54,681 bases of DNA from positions 1 to 54,681 of the forward strand of contig JACPUE010000038.1 of NCBI GenBank assembly GCA_016192425.1, read 5' to 3'. Below the pieces are notes generated by a model. The model searched no databases. It worked only from the letters and a program-made list of their open reading frames with translations, and was not told where the DNA came from. This document shows positions 16,037 through 25,472 of this stretch, one piece after another. A program made the translations under genes and the position numbers. The stretch comes from Burkholderiales bacterium. GTDB lineage: Bacteria > Pseudomonadota > Gammaproteobacteria > Burkholderiales > Burkholderiaceae_C. The stretch's first letter is position 1; every line of letters starts with the position of its first letter.

Positions 16037-18125
16037 GCCGCCCAGCGCGCCCCCGGAGCGCGGCAGTTCCCCATGGCGCCTGCACCGCATCCTGGCCTTG
16101 TATGTGCTGGGGGTGCTGTGCTTCCTGGCACTGATGGCCTGGGCCGAGGCGCAGGGGCTTTCGCGCCACTGGATCGGGCCGATCTTCCTGTTCCTGTCGG
16201 TGATGGTGTACGCGGGCATCGGCGTGTATGGCCGCACCACCGACGCGGACGAATACTACGTGGCCGGGCGGCGCATTCCGCCCATGTACAACGGCATGGC
16301 AGCGGCGGCGGACTGGATGAGCGCGGCCTCGTTCATCAGCCTGTCTGGCGCGCTGTACCTGCAGGGGTTTTCCGGCACGCCCGAAAGCGCCGGAGGCCTG
16401 GCCTACCTGCTGGGCTGGACCGGCGGGTTTTGCCTGGTGGCGATTCTGGTGGCACCGCACCTGCGGGCCATGGGGCTCTACACCATTCCAGACTTCTTCC
16501 ATGTGCGCTTTGGCGGGCGCTGGCCGCGCGTGATTGCGGCGCTGGCGGCGGTGCTCACCTCGTTCACCTATGTGGTGGCGCAGATCTATGGTGTGGGCCT
16601 GATCGCTTCGCGCCTGACCGGGGTGCAGTTCGAGATCGGCATCATGCTGGGCCTGGGCGGGGTGCTGCTGTGCTCGTTTTTGGGCGGTATGCGTGCCATC
16701 ACCTGGACGCAGGTGGCGCAGTACGTGGTGCTGCTGCTGGCGTTCCTGATCCCGGTGTCCTGGCTGGCGTACAAGCAGCTGGGCAATCCGGTGGCGCCGC
16801 TGGTGTATGGCCAGCAGATCGGCAAGATCGCCGATCTGGAGGCGCAGTTGCTGGCCTCGCCGGTCGAATACCAGGTCATGGCCATTTACCTGGAGCGGGC
16901 ACGCGACTATGAGGCGCGGCTGCAGAACGTGGAGCGTGCGCTGGAAGACGAGCGCCAGGCCATCCAGGAGCGCATCCGCAAGCTGCGCGCGCAGAATGCC
17001 GACGTCGGCCTGATCGTCGCCGCCAGCCGCGAACTCGCTGCCCTGCCACGCGACGCCGCCATTGCCCGCGAGCGCTGGACGCGCCTGATGCGCGAGAACT
17101 ACGCCCGTGCCCAGCCCCTGGGCGGTCTGCCGCCGCACAGCCAGGCCTATGCGGGCTACCCCGATGGCACGCCCGAGGAGCAAAAGGCCTACACCGAGTC
17201 GCGGCGCAACTTCCTGGCGCTGATGTTCTGCCTGATGGTGGGCACGGCGGGCATGCCGCACCTGCTCACGCGCTACTACACCTCGCCCACGGTAGCGGGT
17301 GCGCGGGCTTCGGTGGGCTGGTCGCTGTTCTTCATCGCGCTGCTGTACCTCAGCGCGCCCGCGCTGGCCGTGCTGGCCAAGTTCGAGGTGATGCACAACC
17401 TGGTGGGCAGCAGCTTCGACCACCTGCCCGGCTGGATTGCGCAGTGGGCGCGGGTCGATGCGTCGCTGCTGTCCATCGAGGACGTCAACGGCGACGGCAT
17501 CGTGCAGTTTGGTGAAATCCGCCTGGGGTCGGATCTGGTGATGCTGGCCACGCCCGAACTGGGGGGGCTGCCCTACGTGGTCTCGGGCCTGGTGGCGGCG
17601 GGCGGGCTGGCGGCGGCGCTGTCCACGGCCGACGGGTTGCTGCTCACCATCAGCAATGCGCTGGTGCGCGACCTGTACTTCCAGGCGCGGCCCCGCAGCG
17701 CCTCGCCCGAGCAGCGCGTGATCCTCACCAAATTCACCCTGCTGGCGGTGGCGCTGGCAGCGGCTTTTGTGGCGGCGCTCAAGCCCTCGGACATCCTGCC
17801 GCTGGTCACGGCGTCGTTCTCGCTGGCAGCGTCGGCCTTTGTGCCGGTCATGGTGCTGGGCATCTTCTGGCGCGGCACCACGCGCCAGGGGGCGGTGGCC
17901 GGCATGCTGTGCGGCCTGGGGGTGGCGGTGTACTACATGCTGTCGCACGTGGCCGGTGTGCAGGCCCTGCTGCCCGCCTGGCTGCTGGCCGACGGCCTGT
18001 GGTTTGCCATCCAGCCCATCTCCGCCGGGGTGTTCGGCGTACCGGCAGGCCTGCTGGCTGCAGCGCTGGTGAGCTGGATCACCCGGCCCCCGCCACCCCG
18101 GCCGCCGGTGCGGCTGGAGATGTGA
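16029..18125 (+). CDS. Sodium:solute symporter, VC_2705-type large subunit
   Basis: A 698-residue transporter of the SSS family, near ActP in sequence (DADEYYVAGRRIPPMYNGMA, AADWMSAASFISLSG, GWTGGFCLVAILVAPHLR). About 13 helices are expected. Two unusual soluble inserts are visible: a charged, probably coiled-coil loop around residues 275-355 (EYEARLQNVERALEDERQ-like) and an EF-hand-type loop DVNGDGIVQFGE at 485-496. Both are outside the transport core. The ligand is unknown; its place after ppsA suggests pyruvate, acetate or another gluconeogenic acid, which is inference. Confidence 0.87.
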   Translation: MAKPPSAPPERGSSPWRLHRILALYVLGVLCFLALMAWAEAQGLSRHWIGPIFLFLSVMVYAGIGVYGRTTDADEYYVAGRRIPPMYNGMAAAADWMSAASFISLSGALYLQGFSGTPESAGGLAYLLGWTGGFCLVAILVAPHLRAMGLYTIPDFFHVRFGGRWPRVIAALAAVLTSFTYVVAQIYGVGLIASRLTGVQFEIGIMLGLGGVLLCSFLGGMRAITWTQVAQYVVLLLAFLIPVSWLAYKQLGNPVAPLVYGQQIGKIADLEAQLLASPVEYQVMAIYLERARDYEARLQNVERALEDERQAIQERIRKLRAQNADVGLIVAASRELAALPRDAAIARERWTRLMRENYARAQPLGGLPPHSQAYAGYPDGTPEEQKAYTESRRNFLALMFCLMVGTAGMPHLLTRYYTSPTVAGARASVGWSLFFIALLYLSAPALAVLAKFEVMHNLVGSSFDHLPGWIAQWARVDASLLSIEDVNGDGIVQFGEIRLGSDLVMLATPELGGLPYVVSGLVAAGGLAAALSTADGLLLTISNALVRDLYFQARPRSASPEQRVILTKFTLLAVALAAAFVAALKPSDILPLVTASFSLAASAFVPVMVLGIFWRGTTRQGAVAGMLCGLGVAVYYMLSHVAGVQALLPAWLLADGLWFAIQPISAGVFGVPAGLLAAALVSWITRPPPPRPPVRLEM

Positions 18126-18132
18126 GCCGGGG

Positions 18133-18513
18133 TCAATGCATGTCCGGTGGGTGCAGCACGCCAAAGCGCCCAGCCATGTCAGCCAGCCGCCGATCCAGGG
18201 TCCAAAGCGTGGCGCCAGGGTTCAGCAAGGTGGAGGCCAGCAACAGCACGTCGACCAAACCGCAGCCCAGACCATAGAGTTGCTCGCGCTCAATGAATGC
18301 CAGCGCCTCCCGGATGCTGGCTTGGGGTGCGGCTTGCAGCCTGCCCAGATCCGCAAGGGTTTGCTGGCGTTGAGGTGGTGTGCCGCAGGCGATCTCGCCC
18401 AGCACCAAAGGGTGCACCAGCACGGCGTCCTGGGCCAACAGGCGCACCAGTGCTGGATTGCCATGCCGGAAATGATCGACCCACACCGAGGTATCGACCA
18501 ATACGCCGGTCAC
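18133..18513 (-). CDS. vapC: VapC-like PIN-domain toxin
   Basis: A 126-residue PIN ribonuclease starting at GTG 18513, which overlaps the antitoxin stop (GTGA). D7 ([12 protein letters not shown]), E40 (LVLGEIACG), D88 ([10 protein letters not shown]) and D107 (WTLDRRL) complete the acidic site. HPPDMH forms the C-terminus. It converges on the symporter gene, with only 7 bases between stops. It is distinct in sequence from the PIN toxin at 613, so the two modules are not recent copies. Confidence 0.92.
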   Translation of the reverse strand: MTGVLVDTSVWVDHFRHGNPALVRLLAQDAVLVHPLVLGEIACGTPPQRQQTLADLGRLQAAPQASIREALAFIEREQLYGLGCGLVDVLLLASTLLNPGATLWTLDRRLADMAGRFGVLHPPDMH

Positions 18514-18713
18514 TGGGCTGCTTCCTCGCGGCGGCGCGGGGGTTCAGGCATTTGCGGCACGGCGCCCCCCAGGGCTGCCAGCCGCTTGGCGGCCTGTACG
18601 CGGACAAAGGTCTTGATGGCTTCCCGGAACAGGTCTGCCTTGTCCATGCCGGGCTCTGCCATCTCCAGTGCCTGCGTGTACAAGGCGTCGTCAATGGTGA
18701 CGGTGGTTCTCAT
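18510..18713 (-). CDS. vapB: VapB-like antitoxin, ribbon-helix-helix type
   Basis: A 67-residue antitoxin. [20 protein letters not shown] is the strand-helix start of an RHH DNA-binding fold, followed by [20 protein letters not shown] and a Pro/Arg-rich tail that should occupy the VapC site. Four-base overlap with vapC. A perfect 7-bp inverted repeat lies 12 bases upstream of its ATG and is the likely autoregulatory operator. Confidence 0.9.
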   Translation of the reverse strand: MRTTVTIDDALYTQALEMAEPGMDKADLFREAIKTFVRVQAAKRLAALGGAVPQMPEPPRRREEAAQ

Positions 18714-18724
18714 GGCGCCTCCAA

Positions 18725-18742
18725 TGCATCAAATGTGATGCA
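18725..18742 (-). promoter_or_regulatory. Palindromic operator candidate upstream of vapBC
   Basis: TGCATCA (18725-18731), AATG, TGATGCA (18736-18742): a perfect inverted repeat just before the vapB start. A third TGATGC half-site lies at about 18758. Confidence 0.6.
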
Positions 18743-18794
18743 ATTGTGAGCCTTCATTGATGCGGTCGCAAGTGGCGACAGACCGGGGCAGCGC

Positions 18795-19154
18795 TCAGCG
18801 GCCCACGTTCAGCAGCTCCACGTCGAACTTGAGCGTGGCGTTGGGCGGAATCACGCCGCCTGCGCCGCGTGCACCGTAGCCCAGGCCGGGGGGAATGATC
18901 AGTGTGCGCTGGCCGCCCACCTTCATGCCTTGCACGCCTTCGTCCCAGCCCTGGATGACCATGCCCATGCCCAGGCCGAAGATGAAGGGGTCGTTGCGGT
19001 CGCGGCTGGAGTCGAACTTGGCGCCCTGCACGCCATCGTTGTACAGCCAGCCGGTGTAGTGCACTGCCACCTGCCGGCCTTTACTGGCTTCGGCGCCTTC
19101 GCCGACAACGCTGTCTTCGTACTGCAGGCCCGAGGGGGTGGTGGTCATGGCCAT
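18795..19154 (-). CDS. FKBP-type peptidyl-prolyl cis-trans isomerase
   Basis: A 119-residue single FKBP domain. TPSGLQYEDSVVGEG, VAVHYTGWLYNDG, GAKFDSSRDR, FIFGLGMGMVIQGWDEGVQG and IPPGLGYGARGAGG-VIPPNATLKFDVELL are all present, including the aromatic residues of the active site. No signal peptide is seen, so it is cytoplasmic. CAGGAG precedes ATG 19154 at good spacing; a second ATG two codons on is possible. It speeds proline isomerisation in folding; no specific client can be named. Confidence 0.93.
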   Translation of the reverse strand: MAMTTTPSGLQYEDSVVGEGAEASKGRQVAVHYTGWLYNDGVQGAKFDSSRDRNDPFIFGLGMGMVIQGWDEGVQGMKVGGQRTLIIPPGLGYGARGAGGVIPPNATLKFDVELLNVGR

Positions 19155-19169
19155 GGTGGTGCTCCTGGT

Positions 19170-19229
19170 GCTATTAAAAAAATAGCTTCCAGCGCCCGTG
19201 GATATTGCGCTGGAAGCGGGAAAAGCCTT
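19170..19229. repeat. Comamonadaceae-type intergenic repeat, copy 5
   Basis: GCTATTAAAAAAATAGC then TTCCAGCGCCCGTGG and ATTGCGCTGGAAGC. The second part folds as TTCCAGCGC/GCGCTGGAA, a perfect 9-bp stem. It starts 15 bases upstream of the FKBP start. Confidence 0.65.
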
Positions 19230-19258
19230 GTATTCAGCCCGCAGGCCGATGCACAGGC

Positions 19259-19564
19259 TTACTTCTTGTTGCGGCTGGCGGCCCAGCGGTTGGCAAAGGC
19301 CTGCACGTCGCTCAGGCGCTTGAGCAAGTCGCTGCCAGCGGCGGTGACGGCATAGCCATCGCTGCCATGGTCGATCAGGCCGACCTCGCGCAGTTCCTTG
19401 ATGCGGGTGTTGAGCGTGTTGGGGGTAATGCCGCCCACGCTGTCCTGCAGCAACCGAAAGGTCTGCGGATGCCCGTCACGTAGCGCCCACAGCACGCGCA
19501 GGGCGTAGCGGCATTCGAGCTTTTCAAACAGTTGGTGGATGGCGGCGTTGTCTTTGGAGCTCAT
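19259..19564 (-). CDS. Winged-helix regulator, HxlR/MarR-like
   Basis: A 101-residue DNA-binding protein. ECRYALRVLWALRDGHPQTF, LQDSVGGITPNTLNTRIKEL and REVGLIDHGSDGYAVTAAG follow the HxlR-like winged-helix pattern (helix, recognition helix with TPNTLNTRIKEL, beta wing). AAGGAGA precedes ATG 19564. It lacks the N-terminal redox Cys pair common in HxlR sensors but keeps one Cys (C18). Target genes are unknown; the neighbour FKBP gene is on the same strand about 100 bases downstream. Confidence 0.75.
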   Translation of the reverse strand: MSSKDNAAIHQLFEKLECRYALRVLWALRDGHPQTFRLLQDSVGGITPNTLNTRIKELREVGLIDHGSDGYAVTAAGSDLLKRLSDVQAFANRWAASRNKK

Positions 19565-19587
19565 CGGGCTTCTCCTTGCGCTGATTT

Positions 19588-19619
19588 GCTACAAGTTTAA
19601 TAGCTCCAAACGCTTGCCA
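19588..19619. repeat. Comamonadaceae-type intergenic repeat, copy 6 (short)
   Basis: GCTACAAGTTTAATAGCTCC and AAACGCTTGCC: one GCTA..TAGC arm pair and a degenerate AGCGCT block. It lies between the HxlR-like gene and the rpoD terminator. Confidence 0.5.
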
Positions 19620-19701
19620 GTCATGCGCCATAGCCGTAAATTGGCTGGATTGCTGCAAAGTGTTGCAGGGGTGCCACGAATGGGCCAATCGATCCTGCAA
19701 G

Positions 19702-19735
19702 AAAAAAACCCCGCTCCGGTATGGGGCAGGGTTTT
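19702..19735 (-). terminator. Intrinsic terminator of rpoD
   Basis: Read on the minus strand: AACCCTGCCCC, loop ATACC, GGAGCGGGGTT, then a run of T. The stem has at most two non-Watson-Crick positions. It lies 18 bases past the rpoD stop. Confidence 0.85.
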
Positions 19736-19752
19736 GCAGTGGCCGACTGGGC

Positions 19753-22131
<2,379 letters not shown>

Positions 22132-22200
22132 GGACAACCTCAGAATCAAAAAGAAGACAAAGAAAACGCAAGCGCCACGGTTCCCGGCGCGGGAGGCACG

Positions 22201-22239
22201 GCGAAGGCGGTGCCTTCGCGGTTTGAGGGGAAACCCTCA
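22201..22239 (-). promoter_or_regulatory. Two perfect hairpins in the rpoD leader
   Basis: GCGAAGGC (22201-22208), loop of three, GCCTTCGC (22212-22219), and TGAGGG (22224-22229), GAAA, CCCTCA (22234-22239). Both would lie in a 5' UTR of about 240 nt if the promoter at 22375 is used. Function unknown. Confidence 0.5.
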
Positions 22240-22374
22240 GGGGCAAGATGGGTGGGCGAACATTTGGTGTGCAGTCCTTGCGGTGGGGTGGGCCTTTGCA
22301 GTTGCTGCAATTGCGTGGATGCCACGGTGGCCCGGTCCGGAGGTGCTGCTGTCGCTCTTGCCGACAAACCTTAC

Positions 22375-22403
22375 ATTATACCGGCCTGGGCGTTTTTCAA
22401 GCC
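22375..22403 (-). promoter_or_regulatory. Candidate rpoD promoter
   Basis: A perfect -10 TATAAT on the minus strand (22380 down to 22375) just after the dnaG stop. The -35 position at 17-base spacing reads GGCTTG, with a TTGAAA at a too-short 14 bases. It would give rpoD its own transcript apart from dnaG. Confidence 0.55.
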
Positions 22404-22406
22404 TTT

Positions 22407-24317
22407 TCAGGCTTTTCGTGCCGCATGGCCCACCAAGGCGTTGCGTTTTTGCTCCAGTGCGCGGTAGCGCTCCAGCGCAGCAGGGTCTTGCGCGGCGCGT
22501 TCGATGAGTGCGCTTTGCTCGGCCTTGATGTCTTCCACCAGCATGCGGTTGAGTAGGTCGCGCAGCTCCAGGCGCAGCTCTTGCAGATCGCCTTCGGTCT
22601 GTGCGTGGGCGCCGGTCATCACGCGCAGCGCCAAGGCCTCGCAGGGGTGGTCGCGCAGGCGTTCGCGCAGCACGGCCCAGGGCAGGGGGCCTGCGGTGTG
22701 GAACAGGTCTTCGATCCACACGAACAGCGGGCCGTGGGGTGCGCTCTGGGCGCACAGCACGGCATGGTCTTCGTGGCCCAGGTGTTCCATGAAGTCCATG
22801 TGCGACAGCAGCAGGCGCGCTGCGTGGTCGATGCGGGCGCTGGGCAGGCTGCGCGGCATGCGGGAGGGGCCGGGCCAGGGCGGGGGCGATTCCCTGCGCC
22901 TGCGTGCCGGGCGCTGGGCGGGGTCGCCGGCCATGGCTTGTGGGTCGTCAGGGTCCTGCGGGTGTTTGCGCACCGGGTGGGCAGCGGCTGCGCCGGGGGC
23001 GCGCTGCACCTCGCGGGCGTTGGCGCGTTGCCACAGATCGAGCAGGTCGCGTGCGTCGAGCTGGGCCAGCTCGGCCAGTTCGCCCAGCAACTGGCGCTTG
23101 AGCACGCCGTCGGGCAGGGCGCTCCACAGGGGGCGGGCGTTGCTGGCCATGTGCGCGCGGCCTTCGCCGGTGCCCAGGTCGCAGCCGTCGCTGGCGGCGT
23201 CGATCAGGAAGCGGCTCAGGGGCACGGCGTCGCCCACCATGCGTGCAAAGGCTTCGCTGCCATGGGCGCGCACAAAGCTGTCGGGGTCGTGCTCGGGCGG
23301 CAGGAACAAAAACTTGATGCTGCGCGTGTCGCCCGCGTGGGGCAGCGCGCCCTCCAGCGCCTTGCGCGCGGCGCGGCGCCCGGCGGCGTCGCCGTCAAAG
23401 CTGAACACCACCGCATCGGTAAAGCGCAGCAGTTTTTGCACATGCTCGGGGGTGCAGGCGGTGCCCAGCGTGGCCACGGCGTTGGGAAAGCCCAGTTGGG
23501 CCAGCGCCACCACGTCCATGTAGCCTTCGGTGACCAGTGCGTAGCCTGCTTCGCGGATGGCGTTGCGCGCCTCGAACAGGCCGTACAGCTCGCGGCCCTT
23601 GTGGAACACCGGGGTTTCGGGGGAGTTGAGGTACTTGGGTTTGTCATCGCCCAGCACGCGGCCGCCAAAACCTATGCACTCGCCTTTGACGTTGCGGATG
23701 GGAAACATCACCCGGTCGCGGAAGCGGTCGTAGCGCTTGCCGTCTTCTTCGTTCACGATGACCAGGCCGCTTTCTTCGAGCAGCGGGTCGTCGTAGTGCG
23801 CAAACACGCTGGCCAGGCTGCGCCAGCCCTCGGGGGCGTAGCCCAGGCCGTATTGCTTGGCCACCTGGCCCGAGACGCCGCGCCCTTTGAAGTACGCCAC
23901 GGCGCGGGGTGATTCGCGCAGATGGCGGCGGTAGGCGGCACCGGCCTTTTCCAGCACATCACTCAGCGTGGCCTGCTTCTGCCGTGCGGCAGCGGCGCGC
24001 TCGCGCTCCTGGGGCGAGACGTCGTCTTCGGGCACCTGCAGGCCCACCTGGCGCGCCAGGTCTTGCACGGCGTCGACAAAGCCCATGCCCGCATGCTCCA
24101 TGAGAAAGCCGATGGCATTGCCGTTCTTGCCGCAGCCGAAGCAGTGGTAGAACTGCTTGGATGGGCTGACGCTGAACGACGGCGATTTTTCGCCATGGAA
24201 GGGACACAGCCCCATGAAGTTGGCGCCGCCCTTCTTGAGCGTGACATAGCGGCCCACCACCTCGACCACGTCCACGCGGGCGAGCAGTTCTTGGATAAAA
24301 GACTGGGGGATCGTCAC
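22407..24317 (-). CDS. dnaG: DNA primase DnaG
   Basis: A 636-residue primase starting at GTG 24317. CHC2 zinc finger: C38, H41, C59, C62 (CPFHGEKSPSF, YHCFGCGKNGN). The TOPRIM catalytic part shows LVTEGYMDVVALAQLG and VFSFDGDAAGRRAARKAL with the acidic metal ligands. A Pro/Arg-rich linker (about 440-490) leads to the helical DnaB-binding domain. It lays RNA primers at the fork. dnaG and rpoD are adjacent as in most proteobacteria, but rpsU, the usual first gene, is absent upstream. Confidence 0.96.
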   Translation of the reverse strand: MTIPQSFIQELLARVDVVEVVGRYVTLKKGGANFMGLCPFHGEKSPSFSVSPSKQFYHCFGCGKNGNAIGFLMEHAGMGFVDAVQDLARQVGLQVPEDDVSPQERERAAAARQKQATLSDVLEKAGAAYRRHLRESPRAVAYFKGRGVSGQVAKQYGLGYAPEGWRSLASVFAHYDDPLLEESGLVIVNEEDGKRYDRFRDRVMFPIRNVKGECIGFGGRVLGDDKPKYLNSPETPVFHKGRELYGLFEARNAIREAGYALVTEGYMDVVALAQLGFPNAVATLGTACTPEHVQKLLRFTDAVVFSFDGDAAGRRAARKALEGALPHAGDTRSIKFLFLPPEHDPDSFVRAHGSEAFARMVGDAVPLSRFLIDAASDGCDLGTGEGRAHMASNARPLWSALPDGVLKRQLLGELAELAQLDARDLLDLWQRANAREVQRAPGAAAAHPVRKHPQDPDDPQAMAGDPAQRPARRRRESPPPWPGPSRMPRSLPSARIDHAARLLLSHMDFMEHLGHEDHAVLCAQSAPHGPLFVWIEDLFHTAGPLPWAVLRERLRDHPCEALALRVMTGAHAQTEGDLQELRLELRDLLNRMLVEDIKAEQSALIERAAQDPAALERYRALEQKRNALVGHAARKA

Positions 24318-24416
24318 GGTTGGGATTGTCCGCGTAAACTGCTCTTGATCAGTGGTTTCTGGGGCGTGATCGTCTCATACCGCAGCAGCGAAACGAAAGA
24401 AAGAGAGGCCGGGAAG

Positions 24417-25469
24417 GTGCTTGCCAGCCATGGATTGCAGCGGCGTGCGGTGTTGGCCGGTGCGGCCCAGGCTGCGCTGTGGCGCGGCCCGGCGCAGGCG
24501 GCTGTGCCGGTGTTGCGTGTGCTTGCGTGGCCAGGCTATGCCGACGTGGACTGGGTGCATGCCTTCGAAAGCCACCTTGGCGCCCAGGTGGAGGTCACCA
24601 TCGTCGGCTCCGACGAGATGCTGCGTGCCCGGCTGGCCGATGCGCGAGGGCCGGGCTACGACGTGGTGGCCGCCAATACCGCAGAGCTGGCTGCCTTGCT
24701 GGCACGCGATGAACTGGCGCCGCTGAACCTGGCCGAAATGCCCCAGGTGGCGCGCCAGTTGCCGCGTTTTCGGGGGGCTATCGCGGGCATCGTGCGCGAC
24801 GGCAAAAGCTATGCCGTGCCCTACACCTATTCCGAAATGGGCCTGGTGTACGACCGCCAGCAGTTCAGCGCGCCGCCGCAGTCGCTGTCCGTGCTGTGGG
24901 ATCCGCGCTGGCGTGGCCGGGTGCTGGCATTTGATGGCGCAACCCACGCCTTTTCTCTGGCGGCGCTGGAGCGGGGGCAGATGCCCTTTCGCATTGCGGA
25001 CGAGCAGTTTGCACCCCTGGCGCGCCACTTGGTGCGGCTGCGGCGCAACCTGTTGTCGCTCTATTCGCTGCCTGAGGAGTCGGTGGAACTTTTTCGCAGG
25101 CACCGCGTGGCGGTGATGCATGCCAACTACGGCCAGCAACAGCTCAAGCTGCTGCGCGATGCAGGCTTCAATGTGGGCTATGTGGTGCCGCGCGAAGGTG
25201 CGCTTGCCTGGCTTGACTGCTGGGCGGTGCTGCGCCGTTCTGCGCACCAGGCGCTGGCGGCGCAGTGGATCAACCACATGCTGAACCCCGCCGTGAGCCT
25301 GGAACTGACGCGCCGCCAGGGGCTGGCCAATACGCTGGAGGAGCCCGAAGCACTGAACCGCGACAGCCTGCTGGGCCCCATCGTCTGGCTGCAGCCGGTG
25401 GAAGACGACGCGCGTCGCACGCGGCTGTGGCAACGCATTGTGGCGGGCGACCGGCCCGAACGGTTTTAA
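24417..25469 (+). CDS. Periplasmic polyamine-type substrate-binding protein (PotD-like)
   Basis: A 350-residue protein of the PotD/PotF extracellular-binding fold. GTG 24417 after GAGAGG gives an N-terminus with QRRAVLAGAAQAALWRG, a twin-arginine-like signal. LRVLAWPGYADVDWVHAFES, VTIVGSDEMLRARLADARGP, YDVVAANTAELAALLARD and YAVPYTYSEMGLVYDRQQF are the fold markers. No permease or ATPase genes adjoin. The next gene, 3 bases on, is a membrane diguanylate cyclase, so this is probably a sensor subunit rather than a transporter part, as NspS is for MbaA. Confidence 0.82.
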   Translation: MLASHGLQRRAVLAGAAQAALWRGPAQAAVPVLRVLAWPGYADVDWVHAFESHLGAQVEVTIVGSDEMLRARLADARGPGYDVVAANTAELAALLARDELAPLNLAEMPQVARQLPRFRGAIAGIVRDGKSYAVPYTYSEMGLVYDRQQFSAPPQSLSVLWDPRWRGRVLAFDGATHAFSLAALERGQMPFRIADEQFAPLARHLVRLRRNLLSLYSLPEESVELFRRHRVAVMHANYGQQQLKLLRDAGFNVGYVVPREGALAWLDCWAVLRRSAHQALAAQWINHMLNPAVSLELTRRQGLANTLEEPEALNRDSLLGPIVWLQPVEDDARRTRLWQRIVAGDRPERF

Positions 25470-25472
25470 GCC

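Noticed and set aside
13199-16240. A very long open frame on the minus strand across ppsA
   Set aside because: ppsA has all catalytic motifs on the plus strand; the opposite frame is a product of high-GC codon use and shows His/Gly/Val-rich text without a domain.
19565-19752. A tRNA downstream of rpoD
   Set aside because: No cloverleaf or CCA end could be found; the gap holds only a short repeat and the rpoD terminator.
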